A stretch of 64,000 bases of DNA from Setoptus koraiensis (lineage: Eukaryota > Arthropoda), in contig CM106585.1 in the NCBI GenBank assembly GCA_048013815.1, positions 2,480,001 through 2,544,000 of the forward strand, given 5' to 3'. The notes under the pieces are model-generated. The model did no database searches. It was not told the DNA's origin and saw only the letters and a list, made by a program, of their open reading frames with translations. Positions within the stretch are counted from its first letter, which is position 1. The number at the start of each line of letters is the position of its first letter. Position numbers and translations under genes: made by a program. Positions 10,945 to 22,120 of this stretch are shown piece by piece.

Positions 10945-13900
10945 CCAGAGCAGTCTAACGGAGAATGATGACACACGAGGTCTCCTTGTTGAGTATGACG
11001 ACGATATAGACGAGTGTATCAAGCAACCAATGAAACAAAAATCAAGAGTTAGATACAATTGTTTTCATGCTTATGGATCATTTTTGGCGTTCGGCTCTTC
11101 TAGTGGGGCCATCTACCTATTTAAACTGGAGGCTATAACACATTCAACTTGTTCATTGATAACAATAGTGCCCTGCGACCAGGGATCAATTGAAATTGTT
11201 CAATTTTCTCCATACTCAACGCCGGATTATTTACTCGTGACAATAGGTACGGCACGGGGTTCATTAGTTGTGTTTAAATTGACATTGATTTCATCGGAAC
11301 ATGATTTAATCACTGAGGAAATTTACAGGGCTGAATCATTTACTCCCAGCGCAATACAATTGATAGAGCATGATATTGATACAATGTCAACAAGTAGAAT
11401 TTATCTTTGCGATGCTAACAATCACATCTATCTAGTCGACAATTTTATGGAGCCCAGAATAAGCCAGTTGTTCTATAAGAAGGCTCCAACTTTGTTATTG
11501 AAAATTGAAGATTCCAAAGTCAACCAATTGCATATATTTAGATCTCAGCTACTCATATCTACATCAAAGTCAACAATTATATTTGATGCGGACACAAATG
11601 AATTCAAGCCAGTGGGCAAGAAAAAGCGCAAAGATGAAGGCTTTTATGGTGGATGTTTCTTCATCAATCCATCTAGGATTACTAGCGATCTAAACGGTCA
11701 ACAGCGCGGCCATCACAACAATATAAGAACAAACATTTTCGAGAATAGCAATTTAGACAATGGTGATTCAATAACATCATTGGCGGACATTGTAACCATT
11801 TATACTGCAAGGCCATCATTCAGACTGTGGCAAGTCAATCTAGATGGCTCGGTACTACTGACACATCAGTTCGAGTCTGCAATCAAGAGTGCACTTGTGA
11901 CAAATATCGCGCAACTTAAAAATAGTCCACTGCAAGAGGGTCAGCCAGATGATCCCAGTGACATAATTTTCAATTTGGTGCAACGGAAACAAATGACACC
12001 TGTATCTGATCATTTTCAAAAATTGACACAGCTCAATAGCTCAACTCTTGGTTCTTGCATTATAACTCATACCAATGACGAAATATTCATCTTAGATCCT
12101 AATGGAGCCAAATTGATAACTTGGAATACGCAAGACTTAACTAATATTAGACAACTGTGTTGTGTTGATAACGAAATTTTCTTACTCTGCGATCTACCCA
12201 CTAGCACCACCAGCGCCACTAATGGTGATGAGAGTCTTTTTCGCTCCGATGGAACTCTTGGAAACAGCAATTCATCTAAGCGTAAAAATATCAATTTCAC
12301 CCTGAGAAGACTGGCGCTTTTGGCACCCACACAATTCGTTCTGGAATTACATCGCCTTCGAAGGTATGAAAGTCTAATTGTTTTTGTCGAAAGTCACATA
12401 AGTTTGTTCACGAAGAAGATGGCTTTACCTCTGGACGGTGAACACGTTATAACCACAGAGGGAGGTCTCTTGAGGAATGTTCTATTAAACGCGTGGACAA
12501 TTTTCGATGATAACAAAAAACATAATCATAGCGTATTTGGCTCAATCATTGACCTGATATTAGAAGAGGGTAGACAAATGCAACAAGTGGACACTTTTGT
12601 TTCTAATTTGAGCCTATTTTCACGTCCCAGCACAGAAAACATTTATAGGTTGCGTCAGGAACCGTACGCTTCGTTGATCTCATTGAATGTTTCAATTGCT
12701 GATTTACACACTAGTCATATGATTCACTTTAGCAAGGAGGTTATAGATAGGCACAGATCATCAATAAATCGGTTGGAACAAGATAGTTTCTGTATAACAA
12801 AACCTAACTCACTTTCCAACAATCGTCAGTTTGCCGGAGAAAAAGTTATAGTTGAGAGGAGACGCCCGAGACGATCAAAGAGTCAGTATAAGGTCAACGA
12901 AATTTTGGACCCGGTCAGGTCCGATAGTGTTTCTTTTATTCAAGTTTCCGACACACAGAATGATAATTCGGGCATATTAAATAAATTTGCAAGCCATGAT
13001 TGTCTACACAAAACATCTATGAGTGCCGATATTGAAGTTGATAGCGACAAACAAGCTCTTGGGAGTAATACACGCTTTAGAGATATGAGCGGTTTAACGT
13101 CGGAACATGCCAACAACAGGCAGAAAAGAACATTGATGAAACAGATACCTGAAACGATAGATGAAACAAACAGACGTTCTGGTTCTTATCAAGACATTTT
13201 TACTTCAGAACACTTAAGTACCTCAAGTTATCAGATGAAACATATAAGCTCAAATAGTTTACCAAGTCTTTATGTTGAAAATATCTCTAATAGTGCACAG
13301 TTATCGTCTAGATACTGTTGTAAAATTTGCGGTTGGCCTCTTCCAGGTGCGCATGAAAATTTACATCCATCACAAGTAGTATTAGATAAATGGATAAAGG
13401 AGACCTTAATGGATGACCTTGAAACAAATGTTGAATATGTAGAAGATTTGGCTTTCACTAATTGTCTTTGGACAACTTATTTGAAATGTTTGATCCACAG
13501 GAAGAAGTTTGAGGATTATGTTAGATGTAGTGTGATGTTGAATGATATCCGTCTATTGAAGTTTGAATGTATCACAACTTATTTGGCCTCGGAGTCGTCT
13601 ATGATGACATTGTTGGAAATGTTGATGAAGATATCCGATGGAGTCAAGGCTGCCTCCGATACAACCACTGACACCGGGCATGAGAGGCTAATCTGTATAA
13701 ATTGCCAAGCAAATTTAGATCTCGACAACAACAAATTCAATCATGATTCCACTGTTGGTATTACTTTGGTAAATGTAGCTGAGATTGCGATGGACTGTAT
13801 CGGACCCAAAGCGACAGTTGATATACTTCTGAACGTAAAATTTGAGTCCCTGATTGACCTGTCTAAAATACCGGCATCGTTTTACATTAAGGCCATTAAA

Positions 13901-14014
13901 GCGGCTGTGTTATCCGCCCATCAGTCACCAATAAGTCGAACAAAGCTTGAGATGCTACGTGGATCTGTCGAAGAGAATTTCGATGACGCGCCACAACAGC
14001 AAATGTGCGAATAG
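10937..14014 (+). CDS. HPS5: HPS5, BLOC-2 complex subunit
   Basis: Subunit of BLOC-2, which directs endosomal cargo to lysosome-related organelles such as pigment granules; the Drosophila homologue is pink. One exon, 1025 residues. The N-terminal third is a degenerate WD40 propeller: FHAYGSFLAFGSSSGAIYLF, a conserved CFF block at residues 232-240, and ARPSFRLWQVNLDGSVLLTHQF. This order and wording match the metazoan HPS5 N-terminus. The middle is Ser/Asn-rich linker. The C-terminal half has two Cys pairs (CCKICGWPLP, CINCQANL) and helical stretches, less conserved. Slightly shorter than human HPS5 (about 1130). It is tail-to-tail with NF-YB across 43 bp, and its AATAAA is at about 14046. Confidence 0.88.
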   Translation: MSSQSSLTENDDTRGLLVEYDDDIDECIKQPMKQKSRVRYNCFHAYGSFLAFGSSSGAIYLFKLEAITHSTCSLITIVPCDQGSIEIVQFSPYSTPDYLLVTIGTARGSLVVFKLTLISSEHDLITEEIYRAESFTPSAIQLIEHDIDTMSTSRIYLCDANNHIYLVDNFMEPRISQLFYKKAPTLLLKIEDSKVNQLHIFRSQLLISTSKSTIIFDADTNEFKPVGKKKRKDEGFYGGCFFINPSRITSDLNGQQRGHHNNIRTNIFENSNLDNGDSITSLADIVTIYTARPSFRLWQVNLDGSVLLTHQFESAIKSALVTNIAQLKNSPLQEGQPDDPSDIIFNLVQRKQMTPVSDHFQKLTQLNSSTLGSCIITHTNDEIFILDPNGAKLITWNTQDLTNIRQLCCVDNEIFLLCDLPTSTTSATNGDESLFRSDGTLGNSNSSKRKNINFTLRRLALLAPTQFVLELHRLRRYESLIVFVESHISLFTKKMALPLDGEHVITTEGGLLRNVLLNAWTIFDDNKKHNHSVFGSIIDLILEEGRQMQQVDTFVSNLSLFSRPSTENIYRLRQEPYASLISLNVSIADLHTSHMIHFSKEVIDRHRSSINRLEQDSFCITKPNSLSNNRQFAGEKVIVERRRPRRSKSQYKVNEILDPVRSDSVSFIQVSDTQNDNSGILNKFASHDCLHKTSMSADIEVDSDKQALGSNTRFRDMSGLTSEHANNRQKRTLMKQIPETIDETNRRSGSYQDIFTSEHLSTSSYQMKHISSNSLPSLYVENISNSAQLSSRYCCKICGWPLPGAHENLHPSQVVLDKWIKETLMDDLETNVEYVEDLAFTNCLWTTYLKCLIHRKKFEDYVRCSVMLNDIRLLKFECITTYLASESSMMTLLEMLMKISDGVKAASDTTTDTGHERLICINCQANLDLDNNKFNHDSTVGITLVNVAEIAMDCIGPKATVDILLNVKFESLIDLSKIPASFYIKAIKAAVLSAHQSPISRTKLEMLRGSVEENFDDAPQQQMCE

Positions 14015-14057
14015 TCTCGAGTGGTTCTTCATGGACAACACAACAATAATAAAATGG

Positions 14058-14582
14058 CTATATAGATTCACTATCAATTGAATCTGAGCACACTGACTGA
14101 TTATAAGTAGGTTTATCGGGTCCCCTACACGCCTCGCGATACTTTCTGAGATACAGATTGAGCGGTTCGATGTAGTTGTCGAAGCCTAGGGCGGACATAG
14201 CATAAATTACATCATCGCCAGTGATGGTTTTGCGTTTCTCCGATTGGCATTTATCGCTTGCTTCGGACGTTACAAAACTGATAAATTCACTGACTGACTC
14301 CTGAACACACTCTTTTGCCTCTTTGGCAATTTTGCCCGAATTCGGTATACAGGTTTTCATAATTCTAGATATGATGGCAATGGGTAAAAATCTGTCCTGG
14401 TCACGCAGCATCCTATCGTCGTTGCCACTATCATTGGGACTGAGACTTTCATTGCCTAGGAAGCTTGACGTATTTCCATCCTCGTCTATGTATTCGTCGG
14501 TGGTTGTGCTCTGTTTTCGTTCGTTGTCCTGATCGGATAAAGATGACTCTCCAACATCAAGATGCTTGGCGTCGTCACTCAT
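14058..14582 (-). CDS. NFYB: NF-Y subunit B, CCAAT-binding factor
   Basis: Histone-fold subunit of the trimeric NF-Y factor that binds CCAAT boxes with NF-YA and NF-YC. One exon, 174 residues. An acidic, Ser-rich N-terminus of about 60 residues precedes the fold: [53 protein letters not shown], and [23 protein letters not shown]. These are the canonical NF-YB helices, including the Cys that is redox sensitive in mammals. The long C-terminal tail of vertebrate NF-YB is reduced to about 20 residues. Its 3' end faces HPS5 and its start faces ARS2. Confidence 0.95.
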   Translation of the reverse strand: MSDDAKHLDVGESSLSDQDNERKQSTTTDEYIDEDGNTSSFLGNESLSPNDSGNDDRMLRDQDRFLPIAIISRIMKTCIPNSGKIAKEAKECVQESVSEFISFVTSEASDKCQSEKRKTITGDDVIYAMSALGFDNYIEPLNLYLRKYREACRGPDKPTYNQSVCSDSIDSESI

Positions 14583-15460
14583 TGTTGTGGGCAGGGATAG
14601 TAGAACTCTAAGTGTTTTTTGTAGAAATCAATAAGCTATAGGATAGTCTCAATCATGGAACTTATGGCAGTGTCCATTGGAAGACAGTTTTTCAAAGTTC
14701 TGAATGCTGAATTCCAATCTTTGTAAGATGAAAAGGAACAACAAAAAAATGTGACAAACTATGCTGACTTTTTGTGTGCCTCGAGGCGCCCCCTACAACT
14801 TCTTAGCGCGCACCATAAGTGTTCACTTTTCGCTGAGTGTGCGAGTCTTCAAATCCTCCTCACCGGGTTCGAAAAAAGTCCGACAGGGCGGCGCTACTTA
14901 GCTCTATATGAGCAATGTAAGCGAGTAGCAGTCGACCATGAGGAGAAGTTACATGTGCCGGATTGCGAACTGGCAGATAGCCCTGGTGCGGCAACGCGCG
15001 TACGCGCATCGGTCCTATAGCACGCTAAAGCGAGAAATCAGAAAAATAGAATAATTATTGGAACACAACACTTCTGTACCTAGACCCACTTTTCACACTC
15101 TTCTGCAATTAATCTGATGAACTTTTGGATCAGACAATTGTTAATTTCGTACAGGAGATGCCTCTACGACATGTAGCGATGAGAAATTCAAGCATTGCAC
15201 AAGCCGAGAACCAAAAAGTGCGAATTGTGACTCAGATCGATCTTACAGTTCGACATGCGCATACCAGCTAGTGTAAAGTCACACACACTCGCTCCCAGAC
15301 AGACGAACGTGTTACGAGAGCAGACGAGCAGACACACAGACAAACATTCAGTGCAGCGCACACTGCACGATGTGTGCTTTCCGTCGTTGTGCGCTCTGTA
15401 ACAAACAACAATGGAGAAAATCGAGAGAATTTTTTGTGCGCCAAAATGCACACGACTCGC

Positions 15461-15496
<36 letters not shown>

Positions 15497-15877
15497 CGTC
15501 TGTGTTAGTGTGTGTGACACACACTGTGTGTGATTCAATGTGTAGCGCCGGTGGATGAAACACATGCAAGCGATGCGGCGACATACTGAATTATTCGTTG
15601 GACTTGTTTCACAAATGCAACACTGCGCATAGCGCTTATTTTGAATTCGTAGAACATTTTGCTGTTATTTGCGATGCGCAATGACAGACGGACACTAGTT
15701 GTAATAGTGAGCGAGTAGAACATTGTTTGAAGCTGCTGTTATGATATACTGATGATCATACTCTTGCATATATATAAGCAGACATTTACATTGGACAACA
15801 TTCTAAATAGTGCAGAATCCCAAGAAACAAGCATTATATATTTCATATTTAACTGATATTCTAAATCTGACATCAGC
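14583..15877. promoter_or_regulatory. Divergent NF-YB/ARS2 upstream region
   Basis: Region between the NF-YB start (minus) and the ARS2 start (plus). It contains a GT microsatellite and a more GC-rich stretch at about 14770-15020. Short overlapping frames on both strands at 15188-15584 are caused by the dinucleotide repeat and are not genes. No exact start site is visible. Confidence 0.5.
15462..15494. repeat. GT dinucleotide microsatellite
   Basis: Uninterrupted GT run of about 16 units, flanked by GCGC. Confidence 0.92.
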
Positions 15878-18193
15878 ATGTCCAACAACAACCAATTTAA
15901 TAGGAGCCGTGATAGACGCGACCGCAACGATGGATACGGTAGTTGGGGGGGCAATGATTCGATGCCACCAGCCAAGAGACCTCGACAACAACCATACGAT
16001 AATAGATCCAATTTCAATCCACGTTATCAAACCCACTTCAACAACATGGGCGGTGGCAATTTCCAACATCCAACCTACTATCAACACTCTGAACATATCA
16101 GAGAACACAGAGCCGAGCCTGTACCAAGTCAGCAATTCGATGCGAATCGGATGAAATCTTTTAAGCAATTTATTTCAGACTTACCCGATAATATTACTGA
16201 GGAAGCGGCTGCTAATAAATACAAAGATTATAAGATAGAATTCAAGAAGACCCACGCCAAACAGTTTTTCGACAAATATAAAGAACACGAGTGGCTTTTA
16301 GAGAAGTATCACCCTGTTCATCTCAGGAAAAGATTGGAGGAGCAAAGACAATCTAGGAAAAGGAGATTGAACGCCTTTTTGGATTTGATTGATCGTGATT
16401 GGTTTAGAGATATTAAGCTTGACTATCGTGAAGATGGTAACCTAGAATTGTTTATCGATGCTGTTATCGTCAAATTGGAAGGTGGAACTGAAGATGATCT
16501 CCAACTATTATTACATGATTCACATTATAAAATCCCTATCAGTATGAGGATTATTAGTGAGGATGCAGAGAAACTGAAGCTCGAACAATCAACGAAACAG
16601 AATGAATCTCTGCCTGAAGATTCCATTAATCCTGACCCAAATAGATCAGGTGGTGACGATAATGATAATAAAGTTATTACTGATACTAACCATCATAGCG
16701 ATACGAAGGATAATAGCGGTAAGGACGACAACCACGATAATACCGACAATAATGACACTAGCGACAACAACGACAACAACGACAACAACGACAACAACGA
16801 CAATAACGACAATAACGACAATAACGACAACAACGACAACAACGATAACAAAAACGACAACAATGACAACAACGAAAATAGCGTTATCAATGATGAAGTC
16901 AAAATCAAGGAGGAAGATGAGGGCATAGATTGCGATGACAAGCCACCTTGTCCTGGAGAGGTTTTAGAGCAACCGGAAATCAAAACCGAGGACCAGGATA
17001 TTGAACAAAATAATCTTGAAGATAGGCCAATCGAACAAGAGTCTTCCAAAAATCCCACACCAAAAACCCAGGATCTCGGCAACAATTCAACGTCGAATCA
17101 ATCGAGAACTTTTCTCCACAAACCCTCATCGATTTTCTTAAGAAATCTGGATCCGAGTGTGACTAAACAAGAAATTGTGGCATTTGCTAGTGACGAAGAA
17201 AAATTTCCAGGCTTTCTCAGGGTGGCAATCTCGGAACCAAAACCACCTACTCACCAGAGACGAGCATGGGTTACATACAAGCACACAGTCGATCGTAATC
17301 AATTAAGAAACTACACCTTTTTGTACACTCAAGCAGGGCAAGAGTGGCTCAAGGAAGCGGCAGTTAACAAAGAATTGATGAAAAGAATACGACCCGCAAC
17401 TGGTTTATTTCAGCACAAGATGGTGGTGAAAGCAGATATAAAAAATGCAGTTTCTCTTATAACTCATCTTGATAAGCAAAGAGGTATTTGGGACGAGGAG
17501 CCTCGAACATTGCCTTCAGTAAATGATTCAGCGTCTCAGATTGAAGAAGGTGAGGTCGCAAAACGAAAAAACCCATTGCTAGAAGATATCGAACAATATT
17601 TAATCGAAGAATCAAACACAGAGGAGCATGAGCTTGTCGGTATAGTGGACGAAGAAGATGTCGCTGATGAGCCGCGCCTAGAGTTAACAAGAGACCAAGA
17701 TTTAGAACGAGTTTTAGATAGGTTATTGCTATACTTACGAGTTGTCCATTCTGTGGACTATTACAATGCTACAGAATATGTTGGGGAGGATGACATGCCA
17801 ACCCGAATTGGTCTTATGTTCACTAGAGGTTATTATCAGGGTCAGGTAAAGCTCCAAGATATCAAAGCACTTATCAGAAATCATCAAATGAGAATAAGGC
17901 CTCTGATGGAGGAACCATCACTGAGTGAAGCCGAACAGAAACAACTGGGGAAACTCGATTTGAATGATCTAATAGATAACTTTGTAGAAGCAAATACATT
18001 TCAAATTGGCGAAGGAAAGTGGACATGCACCATCACTAAGAAGAAATTCATGGCAAAGGAGTATGTTCGAAAGCATATACTGAATCCCACTAATACTGCT
18101 GTGTTACCATTGATCGAAGAAATTAAGACAAGTTCTGCATTCTTCAATAACTACATAGCTGATCCCAAGAGGCCCTCTGATATTACTAGCTAA
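15878..18193 (+). CDS. SRRT: ARS2/SRRT, serrate RNA effector protein
   Basis: Nuclear protein that joins the cap-binding complex to RNA processing, microRNA maturation and decay. One exon, 771 residues. An Arg/Asn-rich N-terminus precedes the helical SERRATE/Ars2 N-terminal domain (from residue 92, MKSFKQFISDLP, through HPVHLRKRLEEQ and FLDLIDRDWF). An acidic linker holds an Asn/Asp repeat. Then come the RRM-like core (SIFLRNLDPSVTKQEI), the long helical leg, and a finger-like block KWTCTITKKKF with YVRKHIL. The family usually has a second His and a Gly/Pro/Arg-rich tail ending in an acidic DDVDFF-type motif that binds the cap complex. Here the frame stops soon after AFFNNYIADPKRP, so that tail is absent. 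No downstream exon with that motif was seen before 22.8 kb. Confidence 0.92.
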   Translation: MSNNNQFNRSRDRRDRNDGYGSWGGNDSMPPAKRPRQQPYDNRSNFNPRYQTHFNNMGGGNFQHPTYYQHSEHIREHRAEPVPSQQFDANRMKSFKQFISDLPDNITEEAAANKYKDYKIEFKKTHAKQFFDKYKEHEWLLEKYHPVHLRKRLEEQRQSRKRRLNAFLDLIDRDWFRDIKLDYREDGNLELFIDAVIVKLEGGTEDDLQLLLHDSHYKIPISMRIISEDAEKLKLEQSTKQNESLPEDSINPDPNRSGGDDNDNKVITDTNHHSDTKDNSGKDDNHDNTDNNDTSDNNDNNDNNDNNDNNDNNDNNDNNDNNDNKNDNNDNNENSVINDEVKIKEEDEGIDCDDKPPCPGEVLEQPEIKTEDQDIEQNNLEDRPIEQESSKNPTPKTQDLGNNSTSNQSRTFLHKPSSIFLRNLDPSVTKQEIVAFASDEEKFPGFLRVAISEPKPPTHQRRAWVTYKHTVDRNQLRNYTFLYTQAGQEWLKEAAVNKELMKRIRPATGLFQHKMVVKADIKNAVSLITHLDKQRGIWDEEPRTLPSVNDSASQIEEGEVAKRKNPLLEDIEQYLIEESNTEEHELVGIVDEEDVADEPRLELTRDQDLERVLDRLLLYLRVVHSVDYYNATEYVGEDDMPTRIGLMFTRGYYQGQVKLQDIKALIRNHQMRIRPLMEEPSLSEAEQKQLGKLDLNDLIDNFVEANTFQIGEGKWTCTITKKKFMAKEYVRKHILNPTNTAVLPLIEEIKTSSAFFNNYIADPKRPSDITS
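16764..16878 (+). repeat. Asn/Asp-coding triplet repeat in ARS2
   Basis: Repeats of GACAACAAC and GACAATAAC coding Asp-Asn-Asn inside the ARS2 linker. Third-base variation (AAC/AAT) shows the array is not freshly expanded. Confidence 0.9.
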
Positions 18194-20039
18194 AATTAAA
18201 GAAATGAACTTTGTAAGTTAGATGGCCGGATGTGACATACATTTGCTTGTTCTGCCTGATTATGCAATAGCTAGATGTTGAATTGCAACGGCGAGACCTA
18301 TGATATTGAAAACGGTCAAAACAGCGGGCAACTTGATTAATTGCGGTCAAGTAGCTAACCCCATACCCACGTTTATATTGTGCATATTGTGCAACAACAA
18401 CGCCAGCGACACCACATAACAACTTTTGTGCGTTATCAAGTATATCTCACCAAGCGGTCGTGTTCATCATTTTCATTGAACAACCTCAACTGCAACAACA
18501 ATAGGTTCTGCCGCTATCTATAGTTGCCGCGATGGTAATAGGTCGACTCGGCAGGCAGCATCTTTTTGCATCTCTTTAGCAGCAAATATCGCTGTCCTGC
18601 CGGCATATGCACGACGTCGGCAACGACGATGATCAGAAATGAGTATCCAGCAATAAGCCAGCGCTCGTGGGCAGACGCTCTCTGCGGACAGTATCGACAG
18701 GTTGTGCTGTTTGACATTCAAGCAGAAAGAGAGGGCCAAACAACAGCAACTACGACAGGCAGCAGGTAGAAGAGAGATGATTAACAACTTATTTCCATTA
18801 AAGCCACAGTTGTGTGTGTTTGTGTGTATGCAACGCTAACTAAATAGAAGAGAAAATCTTTTTCTTTCGCTCCATCTTGATGAGAATTCGACTTGGCGCG
18901 ATGGCACGAATTTGTGTCAGTAGTGCCAGCCTAGATATAGTTGCCTAGGACACGGCAGCCGTTGCCAGGCAAACGGTGCCGCAGACAACAGAGACTCTGG
19001 GAAGGCACCACCACCACCAACGGTGTTTGGCGCAGCTAGCTGGCTAGAGGTAGCCCATCGATTGTGGCAAACGAACAAAACATTTAACAAGAGAGAAGAA
19101 AAAGTTTGTTGCTCAACTCTCTTGGCCAGCTGGAGCATTTGTTTGAGTAGGCCGGCTGGCTGGCTAGGTGGTTATAATTTGGCCAGGCACACCGCAGAAT
19201 AGGGTTACTCCTACATAATAACTGTTGTTATTTGCGGCTTTAACCATTGCCAAGTGGCCAAGAAAATGATGATGGATGCGAGCAGCGATTCTTCTTCGAT
19301 AAATAAATAAAATCGTTTCGGTTATTCATCGTATTCGTTGGTATTTGTTGTTATCACTGGCCGATTGTTCTTTCAGTTCTAGCTATTGCACATTCTCTTT
19401 GATTCTAGCATTTCTGCATCGTACGCCACAATGGATTAGTCGGCGTGCCAATGCCGTAGTTCCGAGGCACCGCATTATTGCGATGCTGCAGTATCGCAAC
19501 AATGCAGCAATATCGAGAAGCAGATATGGAGGCATAGTGAAGCTGAGGATAGCAAGAAATAGAAGAAGAGAAACGATCGGTCTGCGCTAAAATCAATGGC
19601 TGATGAGCTTGAGATAATTAGAATAGGAATCGAAATTGGAATTGGAATGGAGAATAAAGAATTGTTGGTAGAATGAGAATATGCATGCTGCACTAATTCT
19701 AATTGACTCAAGCAGCCAACACTAGCAGCAGTTGCTAGATTGTTGTTGCAATCCCAATAATATGGCCGTCATATCATGCAATCCTTCGATGCAAACAACA
19801 ACGGGATGCCTGTTGTTGTTGTTGGTTAATTGCATCGATGGCAGCAGCAGCATCGGAGTACGGCTCTACGAACAACAACAGCATCAATAATAATGATAAT
19901 AAACTATTGGAATAGGGTCCACTACTTTACCGAGACTCTAGCCGCTAACAATTGTTTATCAGATGTTAACTAACTAACGCTCAGCCGATAATTTCAAGTT
20001 AGGTAGCTTGTTAGCCGGTAATAGTGTCTATTGTTAGTT

Positions 20040-20082
20040 GTCGGTTGTTGCATGCAAATGCTATTTGCATGCAACAACCGAC
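20040..20082. repeat. Perfect inverted repeat with paired POU octamers
   Basis: Two perfectly complementary 20-base arms (20040-20059 and 20063-20082) around a GCT spacer. Each arm holds the octamer ATGCAAAT, at 20052-20059 forward and 20063-20070 reversed, plus GCATGC and a GTCGG/CCGAC end. The octamer is the classic binding site of POU-homeodomain factors. The structure could extrude as a cruciform or fold as RNA. Confidence 0.9.
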
Positions 20083-22015
20083 CAATTCACCTGTTTTTGT
20101 GGTATGTGTATTTAGTCAGCAGCTGATGCTGTTGTCACCTAAAGCTGGCAAATGTTTCGTCGCTTAGTAACTAACAAGATCTCAAGCTTGTTGGAGGCCA
20201 CCTCGGCAACAACGATTAGAAAAGCTTCAAGAACTTTGAGAAGTTTCGTCTCGTTCGGACGAGTGGTCCGTCGTTAGTAAATCTATTAAATAACAACATC
20301 CAATGTTTGCTCATTACCTATTAACTGTTTGTCGAGGCTTTGATTGGCGTCTCTCTTGCATTCGCTCACATCTTCTCCGTATGCAATATCTATACAATAC
20401 AGAGACTGGAAGACAAACGAGTTGGCCTTCTTATTCTTTTCGAAGCAATCCTTAAGATGCAATTCTGCAGCCTATGTATGTGTGTGTGTGTAACTAGCCA
20501 GGTACTGATGCTGCAGCTGCTAAGTAACTGGATTGTTGTTTGGCGCTCACAAGCAACCACCATAAGCTTATATAACAACAACAACAACAAAGAATATAGA
20601 AAACTGATAGACGGCCAGTGGATGGAAGATATAGAGATCTTGCCTGGCGAGTTTGGTTATAATCAACACACACACACATATAGTTGGACCGAGACAACCC
20701 ACACCTTCACCAGATAACATTGGCCACATCGGATTGGTACTATTAGAATACTGTTATGTTATCTATGACTAGCTAGCTTGGCGATTGCATCACTTGAGCT
20801 GCGATCAAGATCAACAGGTTGCTAGTGCCGTTGTTGTTGAGGCAATAGCAAAGTCAAGAGCAAACAGTCTGGATTTGTACACACATCAAAACACTTATTA
20901 TTATTACTATTAGTATTATCAGTTGTTGTTGTTGAAATATACATAAATTATTTTAATATACACACACAAATTATCAAAATTAAACTCTTGACCATCAGCG
21001 GCCGTACTCCGTGCTGTTCTTCCGTTATTGTCGCATCCATTATTAGATTACCACCACTACTAACATTATTATTTATCATCAACGGCATGTCAACAGCGTC
21101 GACATTTCGAGCAAAATTATCAGCCAGGTTGCAGATAACGTTTGAAGAAGAAGATTTTAATCTATCGCAGCAGCAACAAGTCGCTGTGATTTAATAGTTG
21201 CGTCGAGAATTCTTTTAAAAAGACATAATAAGTAACTGACTGTTGTTATCTACACTCACACAAATATCATGAGCTGGTTACATAATGTTCCCGTATTGGT
21301 TAAAGGTGCCTAAACAAATCCCTCTGACAGAATAGAGACACAAGAAGTATTAAAGTGAATTATCAGCAGAATTAGAATTAAATAAAATAATTTTCTTTCC
21401 AGGAAGGATAATAATTGTCTGTGTGTGTGCTGAGGCTAATTAATGCAGTGGCGAGGCACTGCACCTGATCTTGGTCAAACTACTACTTTAGCACAGTAAG
21501 ATAGGCAAGAACGAGACGCGAAAAGAAGCTTTTTACTACCACTTCTATCTTTACAACAACAACTACTACTACGACTACTACTACTTCTAATAGTAGTTGA
21601 ACTGATATCAAAAATAAAGATAAATTGAGTGTCTTTCTCAACAATCCAGTGTCGTTCGCTTGATACTTGATACCCGACGAGAGCCTGACCAACCAACAAA
21701 ATATAATAATATAAATAAAAATATAGTCACTAATAGCAGCTTGCCAGTGTTGCAACAGCAACTATTATCACCACCACAACAACCACCACCGCATCAGTCT
21801 AATTTATTCATGTAAGTATACACAGAGAGTTCCTTAATTTTGTTACCATTAAGAACGTTTTGTGTGAATGTATTTATCTTTAGCGTCCGGTTTTACCCAC
21901 ATGAACCATTAAGTTGCCATTAATAATTCACTGTTGAGCAGCTAACAGACATTGCAAGCAATGACCAACAAACGAGATTGTGTAACACGACATGAACGAT
22001 TATGATAGCGGCAAG

Positions 22016-22050
22016 TTCAAGTTCAATGACAAACCTTGAATGAACTTGAA
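22016..22050. repeat. Inverted repeat, 10-bp arms
   Basis: TTCAAGTTCA at 22016-22025 and TGAACTTGAA at 22041-22050 are perfect complements with a 15-base spacer. Confidence 0.8.
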
Positions 22051-22074
22051 TTTGAAACGGAGCCATTCAAAGAC

Positions 22075-22120
22075 GAAACAGAACGAAACGGAACGGTTCC
22101 ACTAGGTTCCGTTCTGTTTC
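22075..22120. repeat. Inverted repeat, 15-bp arms with bulge
   Basis: The left arm (22075-22094) pairs with GTTCCGTTCTGTTTC (22106-22120) over 15 bases if a five-base bulge is allowed on the left. Confidence 0.75.

Noticed and set aside
14840-14900. GGTTCGAA-type sequence as a tRNA T-loop
   Set aside because: No matching acceptor, D or anticodon arms around it.
15188-15723. Several overlapping frames on both strands
   Set aside because: Caused by the GT microsatellite and neighbouring TG-rich DNA; compositions are His/Thr or Val/Cys runs.
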